Shown: positions 18,501 through 26,955, numbered from the stretch's first letter. The stretch: 64,000 bases of DNA from Glycomyces terrestris (GCF_003933745.1 NZ_RSEB01000003.1:682001-746000); one strand, 5' to 3'. Program-made: numbers and translations. Notes: a model not told the origin generated them from the sequence alone.

Positions 18501-18884
18501 GAGGACTGGGACGAGGAGGAGTGGGAAGGCAAGGACGAGAACGCCGGCAACGTCACCTCCTGGGACATCGAGAAGGCCGGCGGCCCGCTCGAAGGCGGCG
18601 CCTTCTGCGCCGCCAAGGCCGACGACCCGCTCTGCGCCGGCCAGCAGGACGAGCAGGCCCAGGAGGACTGCGAAGCCGACGGCGGCACCTGGGACGGCGA
18701 GACCTGCCAGCCCGGCGAGGAGGACCCGGACGACACCGGCCAGCCGACGGACGAGCCGACCGGCGACGAGTCCACCGCCGAGGACGAGTGCGACACGCTC
18801 TTCCCGCCGCCGCACTGCAGCGAGGAGACCGAGACCCCCACCGAGGAGTCCTCGGAGACCGGGAACCCGGGCCAGAACGATTGA
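15525..18884 (+). CDS. Class A penicillin-binding protein (PonA1/PonA2-like)
   Basis: A 1119-residue bifunctional murein synthase. Residues 1-210 are a cytoplasmic tail rich in Gly, Ser, Pro and Gln; residues 97-172 are built of SASVGG/SASVGS repeats. One transmembrane helix lies at ~217-240. The GT51 glycosyltransferase follows with catalytic E295 in ALEDRKFWEHGG and the GASTITQQ motif. The transpeptidase motifs are S634-T-F-K637, S703-K-N705 and K913-T-G. The C-terminal ~190 residues are acidic, Cys-containing and Thr/Glu/Pro-rich. It polymerises and cross-links peptidoglycan outside the membrane. The start at 15525 is chosen as the first ATG of the recognisable tail. GT87 follows. Confidence 0.92.
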   Translation: MSDYGYRPAPPPEDGRPQGRASGQGRAYGSASGGGSREPDYGWGGGPQQGRQQPQQQPPQSPRGGYGSAPGPQQRPQGPARGQYGTPPGGQAPVGRGSASVGGARPSGSASVGGARPAGSASVGGSGRASVGSASVGSAAVGSGAAGSASPGGAGRASVGSASVGSASVGSARPINLDDADERTGRAGGSRRAGRGPLNKDDLENGKKKRKRLGRKMLAAVIALGIIFVASVTVVATYFLQNTPELRDVFRKGESSAFYYSDGTTQAGAYGDTLRLQIDPGEAPETVTDALVALEDRKFWEHGGVDYIRTMGALVNNLTGGDTQGASTITQQYAGMYMDARDVISYDRKAREAALAIKMESEYSKTDIITAYLNMAYFGRGAYGIEAAAKNYFDVPLKDLTYGQAAYIVMQVKSPNGYYDPYYTDAYDEGAAKARWEFTMDALVETGQMKQSDRDAFTYEDIIASAATEFNASGSWGGNTDVGFIINEQDGYVFDELLDRYGITREMLKGEEESGKDGGYSITLTIDPEIQASLRSTGSRGDIAVKTNDEGQPIDEDGNPVTDVNQAERDLTDEGYAQFVNDNDQAALYEYDEYMMTAMVAIDPETGAIVGYYGGDDGFGVDKAGAESPHPPSSTFKMVTAATALEEGDSINSWFNGSSPREFESLKLEDACIGGGDYPNCTLRNGSQNSKVEMTLTEAIRQSKNTPMYSISEQYGASTILDTADRMGLSVMNQARLLQDDTGKDWNTSVNYVMHDDGTYTQHGTAVNPETGEAITDASGNWDVYAGIQVDEDCNPIVNTEGYFLYAETPTPCEIGGKGDTDPFYNHISFGQYPTSVRDMSSIYATIANDGLYNESHFIAEVKYKGEVVQPIRELESDQVIQTTTAQNLQWIGSEISGESSSGEDLGRDYFGKTGTWEAGGKDEDGNDYPDSYNAHAWYVGAIPQLSIAAWVGNLTSESDPIADIDGNKENVFGSNTAYPVWFTAMERILDAEDWDEEEWEGKDENAGNVTSWDIEKAGGPLEGGAFCAAKADDPLCAGQQDEQAQEDCEADGGTWDGETCQPGEEDPDDTGQPTDEPTGDESTAEDECDTLFPPPHCSEETETPTEESSETGNPGQND

Positions 18885-18973
18885 GGCCGGCGACCGGCGC
18901 GGGACCCGCTCCCGCCCGGTCGCCGGACCGCACCGCTGACCGCACGACGGCGGCATGGGCCACAATAAGGCCC

Positions 18974-20533
18974 ATGCCGCCGTCTTCCGCTGATGAGCCG
19001 ATGTCGCCGCCCCCCTCCGAGCGCGAGCGACCCGCCGGGCAGCCCCCGGCCGCCCCCACCCGCACCGACCGCGTCGCCCGGCTCGCCTCCGCCTTCATCG
19101 GCGGGCCCTTCGGGGACCACGCGGTCGACCCGCCCCGGCGCCGGTACTGGATCCCCATCCGCGTCATCCTCCTCACCGGCCTGATCGCGTTCGCGGTCAA
19201 CTGGCTCCAGAAGTACCCCTGCTCCGCGGGCGGCTGGGTGGACTGGCAGCAGTACACCAGCGCCTGCTACACCGACATCCGCGCCCTGTGGGGCGCCGAG
19301 CGGCTCAACGAGGGCGCGGTCCCCTACCGCGACCACCCGGTCGAATACCCGGTACTGACCGGCTGGTTCATGGGCGTCCTCGGCCAGATCGCCTACCGCG
19401 TCGGCGCCGTCGCCGGCACCGACGGCGGCCCGATCTTCTGGCACCTCAACGCGATCGTGCTCTTCATCTGCGGCGCCGCCGCCATCGCCGTCCTGCACCG
19501 GATCCGCACCGACAACCGCCGCACCGACCTCCCCGGCCCCGACCCGGACCCCGCGCTCGTCCACTCCCGGCCCTCCCGGCCCTGGGACGCCATGATGCTC
19601 GCGGCCGCGCCCGTGGTCCTGGTGACCGCCACCGTCAACTGGGACCTGTTCGCCGTCGCCCTCGCCATGCCGTTCTTCCTGTACTGGCAGCGGAGCCGCC
19701 CGGTCATGGCCGGCCTCTTCCTCGGCCTCGCCGTCGCCGCGAAGTTCTACGCGCTCCTGTTCATCGGCCCGCTGCTCGTGCTCGCCCTGCGGCAGCGCCG
19801 GCTCCTGCCCGCGCTCCAGGCGACCGCGACCGCCGCGATCGTGTGGGCCGCCTGCAACGGGCCCGTCGCGTACTGGTGGCCCGAGTCGTGGATGCGGTTC
19901 TTCGAACTCAACTCCGAGCGGCCCGTCGACTGGGGCACCGGCTGGTACGTGCTCCGCGGCGTCACCGGCTGGGAGGCCCTGTGGGACTCCGAGTTCGTCA
20001 ACGACCTCTACCTGGTGTGCTTCGCCCTGTCGTGCATCGGGATCGCCGCGCTCGGGTTCTTCGCCCAGCGCAAGACCGCCGGCGGCGCGTTCGGCCTCAG
20101 CGCGCCGTCCAATGAGGACATCGTGCCGCGGCTCGCGCAGCTGTGCTTCCTCGTGGTGGCGACCTTCCTGCTGTTCGGCAAGGTCTGGTCGCAGCAGTAC
20201 GTGCTGTGGCTGCTGCCGCTCGCCGTCCTCGCCCGCCCCAAGTGGGGCTTCTTCCTGGTGTGGCAGGCCGCGGAGCTGTTCTACTTCTTCTCGTTCTACG
20301 GCAAGATGCTCCAGGTCTCCGCCGAGGACGGCCGGGGCATCCCCGAGGGCCTGTTCCTGGCCGCCGCCGCCTCGCGCTGGCTCGCCGTCGCGGTCATGTG
20401 CGCGCTGGTGGTGCAGGAGGTCCTCATCCCGCGTCTGGACGCGGTGCGATCCCTTCCCTTGCGGCCCAAGCCCACAGCTCCGACTCCGCCTCCTCGCGGG
20501 ACAGCGGCCCCCGCTCCAGCCGCAGCTCCTTGA
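18974..20533 (+). CDS. GT87-family polyprenol-phosphate mannosyltransferase-like protein
   Basis: A 519-residue polytopic membrane protein with about 10 helices. The acidic loop after helix 1 contains YTDIRALWGAERLNEGAVPYRDHPVEYPVL, split here only to name it; its D-x-x-x-x and R-D-x-P-x-E-Y-P residues are typical of GT87 mannosyltransferases. In mycobacteria the homologue next to ponA1 is Rv0051. It probably transfers mannose from polyprenyl phosphate outside the membrane. CACAAT stands 7 bases before the ATG at 18974. Its last ~36 codons overlap the 3' end of pcnA on the other strand by 110 bases, so the tail sequence is poorly constrained. Confidence 0.83.
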   Translation: MPPSSADEPMSPPPSERERPAGQPPAAPTRTDRVARLASAFIGGPFGDHAVDPPRRRYWIPIRVILLTGLIAFAVNWLQKYPCSAGGWVDWQQYTSACYTDIRALWGAERLNEGAVPYRDHPVEYPVLTGWFMGVLGQIAYRVGAVAGTDGGPIFWHLNAIVLFICGAAAIAVLHRIRTDNRRTDLPGPDPDPALVHSRPSRPWDAMMLAAAPVVLVTATVNWDLFAVALAMPFFLYWQRSRPVMAGLFLGLAVAAKFYALLFIGPLLVLALRQRRLLPALQATATAAIVWAACNGPVAYWWPESWMRFFELNSERPVDWGTGWYVLRGVTGWEALWDSEFVNDLYLVCFALSCIGIAALGFFAQRKTAGGAFGLSAPSNEDIVPRLAQLCFLVVATFLLFGKVWSQQYVLWLLPLAVLARPKWGFFLVWQAAELFYFFSFYGKMLQVSAEDGRGIPEGLFLAAAASRWLAVAVMCALVVQEVLIPRLDAVRSLPLRPKPTAPTPPPRGTAAPAPAAAP

Positions 20534-21857
20534 GGTACGCCCAGGCCCGGCCCACCTCGGGGCCGGGCGGCAGGCCCAGCAGCGCCATGATCGCGTTGCC
20601 GTCGAGGTCGGGGCGGACCGCCCGCAGGTCCTCCTCGGCCCGGATGCGCGCGATCCGCTCCTCGAACGCGTCGTAGTCGCGGCGCAGCCGCTCGGCCTTG
20701 CGGCGGTTGCGGGTGGTGCAGTCGGAGCGGACCAGGACGTGCAGCCGGTCGAGCTGCGCCCCGGCGTCGGTGACGTAGCGGCGCACCGCCGAGTCGGTCC
20801 AGCCGCCCTCCTCCGAGTCCTCGTACCCGTAGAAGCGCAGGTGGAGCGAGATCAGGAGCGAGACGGCCTGCACGTCGGCCTTGGGGAACTTGAGCTCGCG
20901 CATGCGGCGGCGGGCCAGGCGGGCCCCGGCCACGTCGTGGTGGTGGAAGGTGACGCCGCCGCCGGGCGTGACGTCCTTCGTCTCCGGCTTCCCGATGTCG
21001 TGCAGCAGGGCCGCGAGCCGGCCGATGAGGTCGGGGCCGTCGGTCTCGTGCGCGATCGCGTTGCGCAGCACCTGGAGCGAGTGCTCGTAGACGTCCTTGT
21101 GCTGGGCGTGCTCGTCGATCTCCATGCGCAGCGCGGGCAGCTCGGGCAGGAACCGCTCGGCCAGGCCGGTGTCGACGAGGAGGCGCAGGCCCACGACCGG
21201 GTCGGGGGCGAGCATGAGCTTCACGAACTCGTCGCGGACGCGCTCGGCGGTGATCCGGGACAGCTCGGGCGCCATGTCGCGCATCGCCGCGAGCGTGCCC
21301 GGGTCGACGTCGAAGCCGAGCTGCGCGGCGAAGCGCGCGGCCCGCAGCATCCGCAGCGGGTCGTCGGCGAAGGAGGACTCCGGGGACGCGGGGGTGCGGA
21401 TCGTGCGGCGGGCGATGTCGGCGATGCCGCCGAACGGGTCGGCGAACTCGTGGCCGGGCAGCGACACGGCCATGGCGTTCACGGTGAAGTCGCGGCGCTC
21501 GAGGTCGTCCTCGAGGCGGTCGCCGTAGCGGACGACCGGGTTGCGGCTGACGCGGTCGTAGGCGTCGGCGCGGAAGGTCGTCACCTCGACCTGCTCGCCC
21601 CGGAACAGGCCCCCGATGGTGCCGAAGTCGGCGCCGGTGGTCCACACCGTGGAGCAGTGGGCGCGCAGGATCGCCTCGGTCGCCTCCGGGCGGGCGTCGG
21701 TGGTGAAGTCGAGGTCGCTCACGCGCCGCCGCAGCACCGCGTCGCGGACCGGGCCGCCGACCAGGTGCAGCTCGTGGCCCTCCCGCTCGAACACCCGACC
21801 CAGCTCATCGGCTATCGGCGGGACCGTGATTTCCTTACCGCTACTGTTGTCAGACAT
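20424..21857 (-). CDS. pcnA: CCA tRNA nucleotidyltransferase
   Basis: A 477-residue class II nucleotidyltransferase that adds or repairs the 3' CCA of tRNAs. The catalytic head contains LVGGPVRDAVLRR and SDLDFTTDARP, the neck has ERRDFTVNAMA and DDPLRMLRAARFAAQLGF, and a C-terminal HD domain has LLHDIGKPET and FHHHDVAGA. It is needed here because tRNA-Leu lacks an encoded CCA. The gene is divergent from murJ with a 30-base gap. The MutT-like and large secreted-protein genes commonly found between pcnA and murJ are absent. Confidence 0.94.
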   Translation of the reverse strand: MSDNSSGKEITVPPIADELGRVFEREGHELHLVGGPVRDAVLRRRVSDLDFTTDARPEATEAILRAHCSTVWTTGADFGTIGGLFRGEQVEVTTFRADAYDRVSRNPVVRYGDRLEDDLERRDFTVNAMAVSLPGHEFADPFGGIADIARRTIRTPASPESSFADDPLRMLRAARFAAQLGFDVDPGTLAAMRDMAPELSRITAERVRDEFVKLMLAPDPVVGLRLLVDTGLAERFLPELPALRMEIDEHAQHKDVYEHSLQVLRNAIAHETDGPDLIGRLAALLHDIGKPETKDVTPGGGVTFHHHDVAGARLARRRMRELKFPKADVQAVSLLISLHLRFYGYEDSEEGGWTDSAVRRYVTDAGAQLDRLHVLVRSDCTTRNRRKAERLRRDYDAFEERIARIRAEEDLRAVRPDLDGNAIMALLGLPPGPEVGRAWAYLKELRLERGPLSREEAESELWAWAAREGIAPRPDAG

Positions 21858-21887
21858 CGCCGGGCAAGCTTAGCGGAGAGTGCGAGA

Positions 21888-23702
21888 ATGGCCGAACCTA
21901 GCGCGAGACCGGGACCTGGCCCGGAATACTCGCCGTCTGGCCCCGCCCTGGGCCCCCACCCCCACGCGAACCCCCAGTCCTGGCGCCCGGCCACCGGCAA
22001 CGGCTACACCCCCGCCGGACCGCCCCCGCCGCCCGCCGCCCCCGCCCCGGCCGCCCCGCAGCCCCAGGGCAAGAACGTGGTCCGCTCCAGCCTCCTCATG
22101 GGCGCCGGGTCCCTCGTCTCGCGCATCACCGGGTTCGGGCGCACCGTCGTCATCTCCGCGGCCATCGGCGCCGGACTCCTCGGCAACTCGTACACGACCG
22201 CGCAGTACTTCCCCCAGATGATCTACGAGCTCGTCCTCGGGGGCGTGTTCGCGAGCATCATCATGCCCCTGTTCGTCAAGGCCCACAAGAACGACGCCGA
22301 CGGCGGCGACGCCTTCGCGCAGCGCCTGCTCACCCTCGCGGCCCTCGTCCTCGGCGCCGCCGCGCTCCTCGTCACCCTCGGCGCCCCGCTCATCGCCCGC
22401 GCCATGGCCGAGCCCGCGCAGTACGCGCTCGTCACCGAGTTCTCCTACCTCATGCTCCCGGCCCTGCTCCTGTACGGGCTGTTCGCGATCCTCTCCGGCG
22501 TCCTCAACTCCCGCGAGCACTTCGGCGCCCCCATGTGGGTGCCGATCATCAACAACCTCGTCGTCATCACCGTCGGCGCGGTGTTCTTCCTCGTCTACAC
22601 CCGCGACGCCGTCCCCGGCCCGGGCGGCGAGCTGTTCGCCGACGCCGACCAGGTGACGACCGGGATGGTCGTCCTGCTCGGCGGCGGCACCACCGCGGGC
22701 GTCCTCATCCAGGTGCTGTGCCTCGCCCCGGCCCTGCGCCGGGCCGGGTTCAGGTGGCGGCTGCGCTTCGACTTCCGGGCCCTGCCGCTGCGCGAGATCC
22801 GCCGCATGGCCGCGTGGACGCTCCTGTTCGTCGTCGCCAACCAGATCGCGGTGATGGCCGTCATCAAGGTCGCGAACGCCGCCGCCGGCGACGCGGTCGA
22901 GGGCGGCCCGTTCGTGCCCGGCACCACCGTCTACAACAACGCGTACCTCATGATGATGATGGCGCACGGCATCGTCGCCGTCTCCGTCATCACCGCGCTC
23001 ATGCCGCGCATGACCCGCGCCGCCGACGACCGCCGCTGGGCCGAGCTCACCGACCACCTCTCCAGCGGCATCCGGCTGGCGTCCTTCCTCCTCGTGCCGA
23101 TCGCGGCCGTGTTCGTCGCCCTCCACGAGCCGGTCGCGATGGCGATCTTCCAGTGGGGCGCCTACGACCACACGATGGCCGTCGCCACCGGGCAGGCGCT
23201 CCTCATGGTCGGGATCGTGCTGCTGCCGTTCTCGATCAGCCAGCTCCAGATCTACGCGTTCTACGCCCAGACCGACACGAAGACCGTGGGCCTGTTCAAC
23301 CTGCCGGTCATCGCGATCCGCATCGGCGGGTACCTCCTCGCGTTCGCGTTCCTCCCCCTCGAATGGGTCGTCGTCGGGCTCCTCGCCGCGAACGGCGTGT
23401 CCTACCTCGTCTCGCTGCTGCTCTCGATGAGCCTGCTGCGCAAGCGGGTCGGGCTCCTCGGGATGCGCCGGACCGCGAGCGGCCTGGTGCGCACCACCGC
23501 CGCCGCGGCCCTCGCCGGCGCGGCCGCGTACGGCGGCTGGCTGGTGTGGCCCGATGTGTCGGATTCCAAACTGGGCCAGCTGGGCGCGTCGTTCGTGCTC
23601 GGGATCGCCCTGCTGGGCGTGTATCTCGCCGCCTGCCTGGTATTCCGCGTCACTGAAATGACGTCGCTCCAGGCAACGGTGCGCGCAAGGCTGCGACGAT
23701 GA
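21888..23702 (+). CDS. murJ: Lipid II flippase MurJ (MviN)
   Basis: A 604-residue protein with a ~60-residue Pro-rich cytoplasmic N-terminus and then about 14 transmembrane helices of the MATE-like MOP fold. Diagnostic segments are SLVSRITGFGRTVVISAAIG, SYTTAQYFPQMIYELVLGGVF and the AHGIVAVSVITALMPRM block. It flips lipid II across the membrane for peptidoglycan synthesis. In Mycobacterium the protein carries a fused cytoplasmic pseudokinase and a sugar-binding-like domain; here these form a separate gene 161 bases downstream. The start at 21888 is 30 bases from divergent pcnA. Confidence 0.92.
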   Translation: MAEPSARPGPGPEYSPSGPALGPHPHANPQSWRPATGNGYTPAGPPPPPAAPAPAAPQPQGKNVVRSSLLMGAGSLVSRITGFGRTVVISAAIGAGLLGNSYTTAQYFPQMIYELVLGGVFASIIMPLFVKAHKNDADGGDAFAQRLLTLAALVLGAAALLVTLGAPLIARAMAEPAQYALVTEFSYLMLPALLLYGLFAILSGVLNSREHFGAPMWVPIINNLVVITVGAVFFLVYTRDAVPGPGGELFADADQVTTGMVVLLGGGTTAGVLIQVLCLAPALRRAGFRWRLRFDFRALPLREIRRMAAWTLLFVVANQIAVMAVIKVANAAAGDAVEGGPFVPGTTVYNNAYLMMMMAHGIVAVSVITALMPRMTRAADDRRWAELTDHLSSGIRLASFLLVPIAAVFVALHEPVAMAIFQWGAYDHTMAVATGQALLMVGIVLLPFSISQLQIYAFYAQTDTKTVGLFNLPVIAIRIGGYLLAFAFLPLEWVVVGLLAANGVSYLVSLLLSMSLLRKRVGLLGMRRTASGLVRTTAAAALAGAAAYGGWLVWPDVSDSKLGQLGASFVLGIALLGVYLAACLVFRVTEMTSLQATVRARLRR

Positions 23703-23863
23703 GACAAGTACGATCCATACGTGCACTATGGCCTCGGCTCACCGCACGACCGCTGCACGACCGACGACCCCGCACCACGCCGCACCGCCCGTACGCCTGA
23801 ACAACCCGACCGGCCGGCACGGCCCCTCCGCGGGGCCGGTCTGAGAGGGGAGGACCCCGCACC
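23703..23863. other. Spacer between murJ and the pseudokinase gene
   Basis: 161 bases with a CGGCCCC/GGGGCCG hairpin at 23820-23838 just before the GGGGAGG ribosome site of the next gene. The hairpin could act as a terminator or attenuator; no coding content is seen. Confidence 0.35.
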
Positions 23864-25357
23864 ATGAGTTCCGCCGAAGTGCCGTCCGTGGGCGACCTGC
23901 TCGCCGAGCGGTACCGCCTCGAAGAGCACGTCGGAGGCACGAACGGCCACCGCCAGCTGTGGCGGGGCGTCGATGTCCTCCTCCACCGCTCCGTCGCGGT
24001 CGTCCTGCGCTCCCCCGGCGGCGAGGACGCGGCGCCGACCATGACCGCCGCGGTGGCGGCGTCCCGCGCCCACGTCGACTCCATGGTCGACGTGTACGAC
24101 GCGGTCGACGAGGGTCGCTTCGCCTACGTGGTGCGCGAATGGGTCAACGGCTCCTCCCTGCGCGGGGTCCTGGAGCAGCAGACGCTCGAGAGCGCCCACG
24201 CGCTCGAACTCGTCGCCTCGGTCGCCGACGCGGTCGCCGCCCTCCACGACGGCGGCGTCACCCACGCCGACCTCCAGCCCGGCTCCATCCTCCTCTCCGA
24301 GGACGACCGGGTCATGGTCACCGAGCCCCGCAACGAACCCGGGAACACCCAGGTCGAGGACGTGCGCGCGCTCGGCGCGACCCTGTACGCCTGCCTCACC
24401 GGCACCTGGCCGCGGGTCGTGCCCGCCGAGAACACCGGCCTGCCCGACGCCGCCACCGACGAATGGGGCCGCGTCCTCGACGCCGCCAAGGTCGTCCCCG
24501 GCGTCCCCGCCCGGCTCTCCCAGCTCACCGCCGACCTCCTCGACCACGCCCAGACCCCGCCCTCGGCCGCCGAGCTCGCCGTCGAACTGCGCCGCCTCAC
24601 CGAGACCGGCGGCGCCGACCCGGCGCCCGCGCAGGCCACGAGCATCCTCGGCTCGATCAACCTCGGCCGCCGCTTCACCGGCGACGCCGCCGCCCCGCCC
24701 CTGGGCATGAAGCGCCTCGCGGTCGTCGCGGCCGTCATCGCCGCGGTCATCTTCGCCGGCGTCGTCGGCAGCGCCCTCGTCTTCGGCGGCGGCGACGACC
24801 CCGCCGGCGCCGAGGACCAGATCACCGGCGAGGACACCGGCGGCGACGGCTCCGAAGCCGAGGAGCCCGACGTCGCCGCCCCCACCGAGGCCGAGATCAC
24901 CGCCGACGACATCCGCGTCGTCGACCCGCCGGACGGCGACCGCGACCAGGGCGAGGGCGTCGAGGCCGTCATCGACGGCAACGCCTCCACCGGCTGGTCC
25001 ACGAACACGTACTACAACGACCCCGGCTTCGGGAACCTCAAGCCCGGCATGGGCATCCTCATCGACCTCGGCGAGGCCCAGGAGGTCGCGTCCGTCCGGG
25101 TCCAGATGACCAGCGCGGGCGCCACCGTCGGCCTCCTCGCCGGCGACGAGGACCCCGGCGACTCCTCCGAGGGCGACCAAGCGATCGTCGACGGCTTCAC
25201 CGAGCTCGCCGCGCCCGTCGCCGACGCCGACACGAACATCGAACTCCAGGCCGGCGGCCAGTCCGCCCGCTACATCGTCGTCTGGGTGACCGAGCTCCCC
25301 GCCTCCTCCGGCGGCTACAAGCTCACGATCTCCGACATCAACGTGTTCGTCCGGTAG
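23864..25357 (+). CDS. Membrane pseudokinase with discoidin-like outer domain (MurJ partner)
   Basis: A 497-residue protein: a Ser/Thr-kinase fold at ~10-250, a transmembrane helix at ~285-308, an acidic linker, and an extracellular discoidin/F5-8C-like domain at ~345-497 (VIDGNASTGWSTNTYY). The kinase fold has lost key residues: the beta-3 lysine segment reads RSVAVVLRS, the catalytic loop reads HADLQPGSILL instead of HRDLKPxN, and no DFG is present. In Mycobacterium this domain is fused to MviN and, when phosphorylated by PknB, recruits FhaA to control peptidoglycan synthesis. A similar adaptor role is inferred from adjacency to murJ. sigM follows by 7 bases. Confidence 0.83.
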   Translation: MSSAEVPSVGDLLAERYRLEEHVGGTNGHRQLWRGVDVLLHRSVAVVLRSPGGEDAAPTMTAAVAASRAHVDSMVDVYDAVDEGRFAYVVREWVNGSSLRGVLEQQTLESAHALELVASVADAVAALHDGGVTHADLQPGSILLSEDDRVMVTEPRNEPGNTQVEDVRALGATLYACLTGTWPRVVPAENTGLPDAATDEWGRVLDAAKVVPGVPARLSQLTADLLDHAQTPPSAAELAVELRRLTETGGADPAPAQATSILGSINLGRRFTGDAAAPPLGMKRLAVVAAVIAAVIFAGVVGSALVFGGGDDPAGAEDQITGEDTGGDGSEAEEPDVAAPTEAEITADDIRVVDPPDGDRDQGEGVEAVIDGNASTGWSTNTYYNDPGFGNLKPGMGILIDLGEAQEVASVRVQMTSAGATVGLLAGDEDPGDSSEGDQAIVDGFTELAAPVADADTNIELQAGGQSARYIVVWVTELPASSGGYKLTISDINVFVR

Positions 25358-25364
25358 GCCGACC

Positions 25365-26060
25365 GTGCCCGCCCCCCTCACGCCCGGACCCGGACCCGAC
25401 GGCGCGCCCGCCGGCCCGATGGACGGCGTGGGCGACGCCGAGCTGCTCCGCCGCCACGTCGGCGGCGACCGCGACGCGTTCGGGGAGCTGTTCCGCCGCC
25501 ACCGCGGCCGCCTCTGGGCGGTCGCGGTCCGCACCCTCGCCGACCCCGAGGACGCCGCCGAGGCCCTCCAGGACGCGATGATCAAGGCCTACCAGGCGGC
25601 CGGCACCTTCCGGGGCGGCTCGGCCGTCACCACCTGGCTGCACCGCATCGTCGTCAACGCCTGCCTCGACCGCATCCGCGCGGCCGGTCGCCGCCCCACC
25701 GTGCCCCTCCCCGAGGACGGGCGCGAACCGGTCCCGGCCGCCCCCGCGTCCGCGGACCCGCAGCAGGCGGCGCTGCGCATCGCCGTCCACCGCGCGCTCG
25801 CGGAGCTGCCGTTCGAGCACCGGGCCGTCCTCGTGTACATCGACATGCTCGGGTACCCCGTCGAGGAGGTCGCCGCCATCCTCAAGGTCCGGCCCGGCAC
25901 CGTCAAGTCGCGGGCCTCCCGGGCCCGCAAGCGCCTCGCCGCCAGCCTGCCCGAGTTCGACCCGAGCGCGGGCGCGGCCCTGGCCGGGAACCCGCCGGGC
26001 CAGCGCGGCGTCGAACCTGGAGCGGGACACCCGACCAGCCGAGAGGAGGGGGGCCGATGA
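25365..26060 (+). CDS. sigM: ECF RNA polymerase sigma factor SigM-type
   Basis: A 231-residue ECF sigma factor. Region 2 is at ~30-95 (ELFRRHRGRLWAVAVRTLADPEDAAEALQDA) and region 4 is at ~140-195 (LAELPFEHRAVLVYIDMLGYPVEEVAAILKV, then GTVKSRASRARKRL). The C-terminal ~40 residues are disordered. The GTG at 25365 gives a Pro-rich N-terminus; an ATG at 25419 is an equally possible start. In Mycobacterium sigM lies in the same place between mviN and trxB. The next gene overlaps by ATGA and is likely its anti-sigma factor. Confidence 0.9.
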   Translation: MPAPLTPGPGPDGAPAGPMDGVGDAELLRRHVGGDRDAFGELFRRHRGRLWAVAVRTLADPEDAAEALQDAMIKAYQAAGTFRGGSAVTTWLHRIVVNACLDRIRAAGRRPTVPLPEDGREPVPAAPASADPQQAALRIAVHRALAELPFEHRAVLVYIDMLGYPVEEVAAILKVRPGTVKSRASRARKRLAASLPEFDPSAGAALAGNPPGQRGVEPGAGHPTSREEGGR

Positions 26061-26857
26061 TCGGGCAGACGCCCGGCGAGACCGGGGCCGAGGCCGAGAC
26101 CGCGCGACTGCTGCGGCACGCCTCCGACGGCTACGGCGACCTCCCCGAGGAGGTCGCGCAGCGGCTCGACCGCGTCCTCCAGACCCTCCCGGCCGCCGAC
26201 ACCCTCCGCGGCGCAGCCGCCGCCCCCGCCCGGGACGGCTTCCTCGCCACGCTCGCCGAACGCCTGCGCCCCAAGCGGGTCCGGTACGCGATCGCCAGCG
26301 GCGCGGCCGCCGTCCTGGTCACCGTCGGCGCGGTCGCGGTCGGCCTCCAGACCCTCGCGCCCCAAGGCGACGAGGCCGGCTCGGCCGAGATGTACGCCGA
26401 GGACGCGCCGCGCACCGGCGAGGACCACGACTCCGCCGACGGCGCCGACGAAGGCGCCGCGCCCGGCGCCACCGAGGACTCCCTCGCCGAGGAGCCCGAG
26501 CAGGGCGGCACCGACGCCGAGGTCGGCGTCACCGACGTCGAGTCGTTCGCGTCCGGCACCGACTACAGCGGCTCCGCCGACCTCCTCGCGGCCCTGCGCG
26601 GCCTCGGCGACCACACCCGCGCCGGCGAGGTCCCCGACGAGCTCGCCGCGGTGGCCGCCGGCGGCGAGTTCTGGCGCGCCTGCGAGGAGGCGATCAGCGA
26701 GGAGTACCAGAGCCTCCTCGTCGCGGTCGACTTCGCCCGGTACGAGTCCGCGCCCGCGATCATGGTCCTGCTCGTCTCCGAGCAGGGCGAGATCGCCGTC
26801 GCGCTCAGCCCGGCGTGCGCCGACGGCATCATCGAGGCCCTCGCGGTCCAGCCCTGA
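26057..26857 (+). CDS. Putative anti-sigma factor, single membrane span
   Basis: A 266-residue protein whose ATG overlaps the sigM stop by four bases. Residues 1-70 are a cytoplasmic, helical region (ETARLLRHASDGYGDLPEEVAQRLDRVL), one helix lies at ~77-98 (AIASGAAAVLVTVGAVAVGL), and the outside part starts with a long acidic stretch and ends in a compact ~90-residue domain with two Cys. Size, topology and position match actinobacterial SigM anti-sigma factors. No zinc-binding HxxxCxxC motif is visible, so it is not a ZAS-type factor. Confidence 0.72.
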   Translation: MIGQTPGETGAEAETARLLRHASDGYGDLPEEVAQRLDRVLQTLPAADTLRGAAAAPARDGFLATLAERLRPKRVRYAIASGAAAVLVTVGAVAVGLQTLAPQGDEAGSAEMYAEDAPRTGEDHDSADGADEGAAPGATEDSLAEEPEQGGTDAEVGVTDVESFASGTDYSGSADLLAALRGLGDHTRAGEVPDELAAVAAGGEFWRACEEAISEEYQSLLVAVDFARYESAPAIMVLLVSEQGEIAVALSPACADGIIEALAVQP

Positions 26858-26928
26858 GCGAACGGCGCGTGAGCTTCCCCACGATCGGGGAATGCGCCTG
26901 TCACAAGCCCGACACGGCGGCGCTCCCT

Positions 26929-26955
26929 GGAATTTCGGGTCAATAGGATGGCGTT
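26929..26955 (+). promoter_or_regulatory. SigR-like promoter for trxB-trxA
   Basis: GGAAT (26929-26933) and GTT (26953-26955) are separated by 19 bases, close to the GGAAT-N18-GTT consensus of the thiol-oxidative-stress sigma factor SigR. The trxBA operon is an established SigR target in Streptomyces. The spacer is one base longer than canonical. Confidence 0.6.

Noticed and set aside
15951-18965. A 1004-codon minus-strand frame opposite the PBP gene
   Set aside because: Antisense to a PBP with all catalytic motifs; its composition (Val/Arg/Asp rich) is a GC-skew shadow.
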